Made by a program: the position numbers and the translations under genes. This document shows positions 32,373 through 34,505 of a DNA stretch of 34,505 nucleotides, one piece after another (the first letter of the stretch is position 1; the number at the start of each line of letters is the position of its first letter). Origin of the DNA: Pseudomonas sp. PICF141 (GTDB taxonomy: Bacteria; Pseudomonadota; Gammaproteobacteria; Pseudomonadales; Pseudomonadaceae); NCBI RefSeq assembly GCF_002286815.1, contig NZ_MUNM01000010.1, positions 1 through 34,505 on the forward strand, read 5' to 3'. The notes below the pieces were generated by a model. That model ran no database searches and was not told where the DNA came from. It worked only from the letters and a program-made list of their open reading frames with translations.

Positions 32373-33110
32373 ATGAAGACTCCACTCTGGCTGGTCGTGG
32401 CTTGCCTGGCCGCCAGCCTCCCGACCCAGGCACAGACGTTCAAACCCATTGAGCTGAAAGATCAGGAATTGGCGACCCTGCGCGGCCGCTATGTCATGCC
32501 AGGGCGGATTATCAGTTTCGGCATTGTCATGACCAGCACTTGGCAAAATGCCAACGGTGAAGTGATCGGGGCAACGTCCTCGATGCACATTCAACAATCG
32601 ACCATCAAGCCACAGTTCTATGTGTCGATGATCAATGAAAAGGGAAATGGCTCAACGAGTTCACAAGGCACCGGCATCGTCACGGGTGGCAATGGCCTCA
32701 ACAGCACCGAAGGCGTCACTCAAGTCGTGCGTGCTGCCGGCGACCATAACAGTGCCTACAACAACGTTCAGATCAACGTCACAAAGGCTAGCCAAGCGCC
32801 AGCAACGGAACAACAGGGTCAGGCATTGGCCGCAGGCTCGACGATGGTCGGTGCCAATGGCGCGGGCGCATTAAGCGTTTCCTCGACCGCGATGGGTGTG
32901 CAACTCAACATCGTGGCCAACAACAATCAGGGCAGCACCGAACAACGCCTGGCCGAAGGCGGGCTGATGCAGAACACGACGTTGCTCGGCGGTGGCAACC
33001 AGGTCAACAACCTCACATCCTTCAATGTCGTGCTGCGTGACAACGTGACAACCGGGTCGCTGAACGGCAACCTGGACCAACTCAAAGGTCTTCGCACTCA
33101 AGGATTCTGA
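32373..33110 (+). CDS. fapE: FapE, extracellular Fap component
   Basis: A 245-residue exported protein (signal peptide MKTPLWLVVACLAASLPTQA|Q). The N-terminal part FKPIELKDQELATLRGRYVMPGRI and SFGIVMTSTWQNANGEV are hallmarks of FapE. The rest is Asn/Gly/Ser-rich with repeat-like stretches (AAGDHNSAYNNVQINV, GVQLNIVANNNQGSTEQ, GGNQVNNLTSFNVVLRDN) and the end is LKGLRTQGF. FapE is found in fibres in small amounts and is required for export, but its exact task is unknown. ATG at 32373 follows CTCCGGGAGCATCCC. Followed by fapF after 49 bases. Confidence 0.9.
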   Translation: MKTPLWLVVACLAASLPTQAQTFKPIELKDQELATLRGRYVMPGRIISFGIVMTSTWQNANGEVIGATSSMHIQQSTIKPQFYVSMINEKGNGSTSSQGTGIVTGGNGLNSTEGVTQVVRAAGDHNSAYNNVQINVTKASQAPATEQQGQALAAGSTMVGANGAGALSVSSTAMGVQLNIVANNNQGSTEQRLAEGGLMQNTTLLGGGNQVNNLTSFNVVLRDNVTTGSLNGNLDQLKGLRTQGF

Positions 33111-33159
33111 TCTACGCTCAGTGTCATCCAGACGTAGTCAGTAAAGGGACGGTTAACCC

Positions 33160-34440
33160 ATGCACCGATCGTTGACGTTCAGAGCTATCGTTTGTTTGAG
33201 TAGCCTGGCCCCGGTCCCCCTGCTGTATGCAGCACCGGACCCCCAGGTCGAAGCACTAAAAAAAGAACTCATGGAGCTGAAACAGCGTTACGAAGCACAA
33301 CAGAACGCGCTGATGGTTCTTGAACAGCGCATTCGCCAAGTCGAAGAAACACCTGCGACGCCTGCCCCCAAACGCTTGACCAAATCTCCCGCAGAAACGC
33401 CCGGGAGTGGTCAGACAGTGGCCGCCGGTGCGCCTGGAACCACGGGCAGTTCATACGGCCAATCGCTCAAGGATGATTCAGAGCCTGCGCAAAGCGTTTC
33501 CAACTTGTATGACGAAGCCAGCGGCTTCTTCGGCGGCGGCAAGTTCAGCATCGAAACCGGCCTGACGTACACGCACTACGATACCCGTGCGTTGGTGCTC
33601 AACGGCTTTCTGGCACTGGACTCCATTTTCCTGGGTAACATCAACCTCGACCGCATCAAGGCGGATAACTGGACCCTGGACCTGACCGCCCGCTACAACG
33701 TGGCACAACGTTGGCAGTTCGACATCAACGTCCCCGTGGTGTATCGCCAATCGACGTATTCCTCCGGTGGCGCCGGTGGCGCAAGCCCGGTGACGTCGGA
33801 CGCCACCGTGACCCGCGACCCGACCATTGGCGATGTCAACGTTGGCGTTGCCTACAAGTTTCTCGATGAGTCGGCCAATCTGCCCGACGCGGTCTTTACA
33901 CTGCGCGTCAAGGCGCCGACCGGTGAAGACCCTTACGGCATCAAGCTGGTCAACGACCCGAACAACGATAACCTCTCGGTACCCGAGGAATTGCCTACCG
34001 GCAATGGTGTCTGGTCGATCACCCCGGGGCTCTCGCTGGTCAAGAGCTTCGACCCGGCCGTACTGTTCGGCAGTTTGGCCTACACCTACAACATGGAAGA
34101 TTCTTTCAGCGACATCAGCCCTCAGGTCAACTCCAAGGTGCCCGGGGATGTGAAACTGGGCAACTCCTGGCAGATCGGCGCCGGTATTGCCTTCGCCTTG
34201 AACGAGAAGATGAGTATGTCGTTCTCGTTCACGGATCAGTTCGCCAGCAAGAGCAAAATCAAGCCGGACGATGGCGACTGGCAATCGATTTCCAACAGCG
34301 ATTACAACTCGGCCAACTTCAACATCGGCATGACCCTGGCCGCAACGGACAACCTGACGATCGTTCCCAACCTGGCCATCGGCCTGACTGAGGATTCGCC
34401 AGACTTTTCCTTCAGCCTGAAATTTCCGTACTACTTCTGA
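33160..34440 (+). CDS. fapF: FapF, outer-membrane amyloid exporter
   Basis: A 426-residue outer-membrane protein. Signal peptide to about residue 24 (LLYAA), then a coiled-coil segment (about 28-63, [22 protein letters not shown] with heptads) followed by a flexible Pro/Thr/Gly-rich linker, then a beta-barrel from about 125 to the terminal Phe (FSLKFPYYF, a typical barrel-assembly signal). FapF forms a trimer whose N-terminal coiled coil gates the barrel through which FapC, FapB and FapE exit. Barrel strands such as [14 protein letters not shown] and [12 protein letters not shown] are visible. The gene ends the fap operon here. Confidence 0.94.
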   Translation: MHRSLTFRAIVCLSSLAPVPLLYAAPDPQVEALKKELMELKQRYEAQQNALMVLEQRIRQVEETPATPAPKRLTKSPAETPGSGQTVAAGAPGTTGSSYGQSLKDDSEPAQSVSNLYDEASGFFGGGKFSIETGLTYTHYDTRALVLNGFLALDSIFLGNINLDRIKADNWTLDLTARYNVAQRWQFDINVPVVYRQSTYSSGGAGGASPVTSDATVTRDPTIGDVNVGVAYKFLDESANLPDAVFTLRVKAPTGEDPYGIKLVNDPNNDNLSVPEELPTGNGVWSITPGLSLVKSFDPAVLFGSLAYTYNMEDSFSDISPQVNSKVPGDVKLGNSWQIGAGIAFALNEKMSMSFSFTDQFASKSKIKPDDGDWQSISNSDYNSANFNIGMTLAATDNLTIVPNLAIGLTEDSPDFSFSLKFPYYF

Positions 34441-34479
34441 TCCGGCACACACAACTTCGGCGGTTTTTTTATTGATCCT

Positions 34480-34502
34480 GTAGGAGCGAGGCTTGCCCGC
34501 GA
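34480..34502. repeat. REP arm at the window end
   Basis: The left arm of the REP at 27598-27620 recurs exactly here (GTAGGAGCGAGGCTTGCCCG...). The partner arm would lie beyond the window. Confidence 0.85.
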
Positions 34503-34505
34503 AGA

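Noticed and set aside
34442..34470. Possible terminator after fapF
   Set aside because: There is a run of seven T at 34464-34470 but the preceding bases form only a 3-bp stem, so it is not a convincing intrinsic terminator.

Overview
The window looks like chromosome from a fluorescent-group Pseudomonas. The evidence is a complete fapABCDEF amyloid operon, Pseudomonas-type small families (DUF2790, DUF1652), lpxO, an OprD porin, a PQQ-dependent aldose dehydrogenase, and the GC-rich REP palindromes typical of these species. All assignments rest on reading the sequence; no database search was run.

Layout. Positions 1-1630 are a decayed accessory stretch: a VgrG tail fragment, an OsmC-like protein, an IS66 transposase remnant fused to a truncated small gene, and a long leader that may encode structured RNA on the minus strand. 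Positions 1635-6440 hold small secreted proteins, ecotin, a short threonine dehydratase, a strong candidate small RNA (about 4325-4435, minus), a DUF2834 membrane protein, a PQQ sugar dehydrogenase and a proline-rich secreted protein. Positions 6655-9990 carry Ku, the lipid A hydroxylase LpxO and a stand-alone AraC regulator whose promoter has a perfect PmrA-type operator.

Positions 10040-20298 are the most unusual block. A 1712-residue HstK-like hybrid sensor (degenerate Ser/Thr kinase domain, AAA ATPase, helical region, GAF, histidine kinase) faces two FixJ-class response regulators. The first has an uncommon winged-helix / receiver / LuxR-helix order. An isochorismatase-fold hydrolase, an exported metallo-beta-lactamase-fold hydrolase and an OprD porin follow. 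I infer a sensor-regulator-uptake/hydrolysis module; its signal is unknown.

Positions 20370-22205 hold a tyrosine integrase scar directly upstream of the ABC-F gene ybiT. Positions 22366-28845 hold azoR with a divergent LysR regulator, a YjbR-like protein, uppP with a DUF1294 gene, a Cache-type chemoreceptor with a possible sigma-28 promoter, and a pnuC / ribosylnicotinamide kinase pair for NAD salvage. Positions 29238-34440 are the Fap functional-amyloid operon. It has a candidate sigma-54 promoter, a hairpin between fapC and fapD that may set subunit-to-exporter ratio, and an unusually long serine-rich linker in FapC with tetrapeptide repeats.
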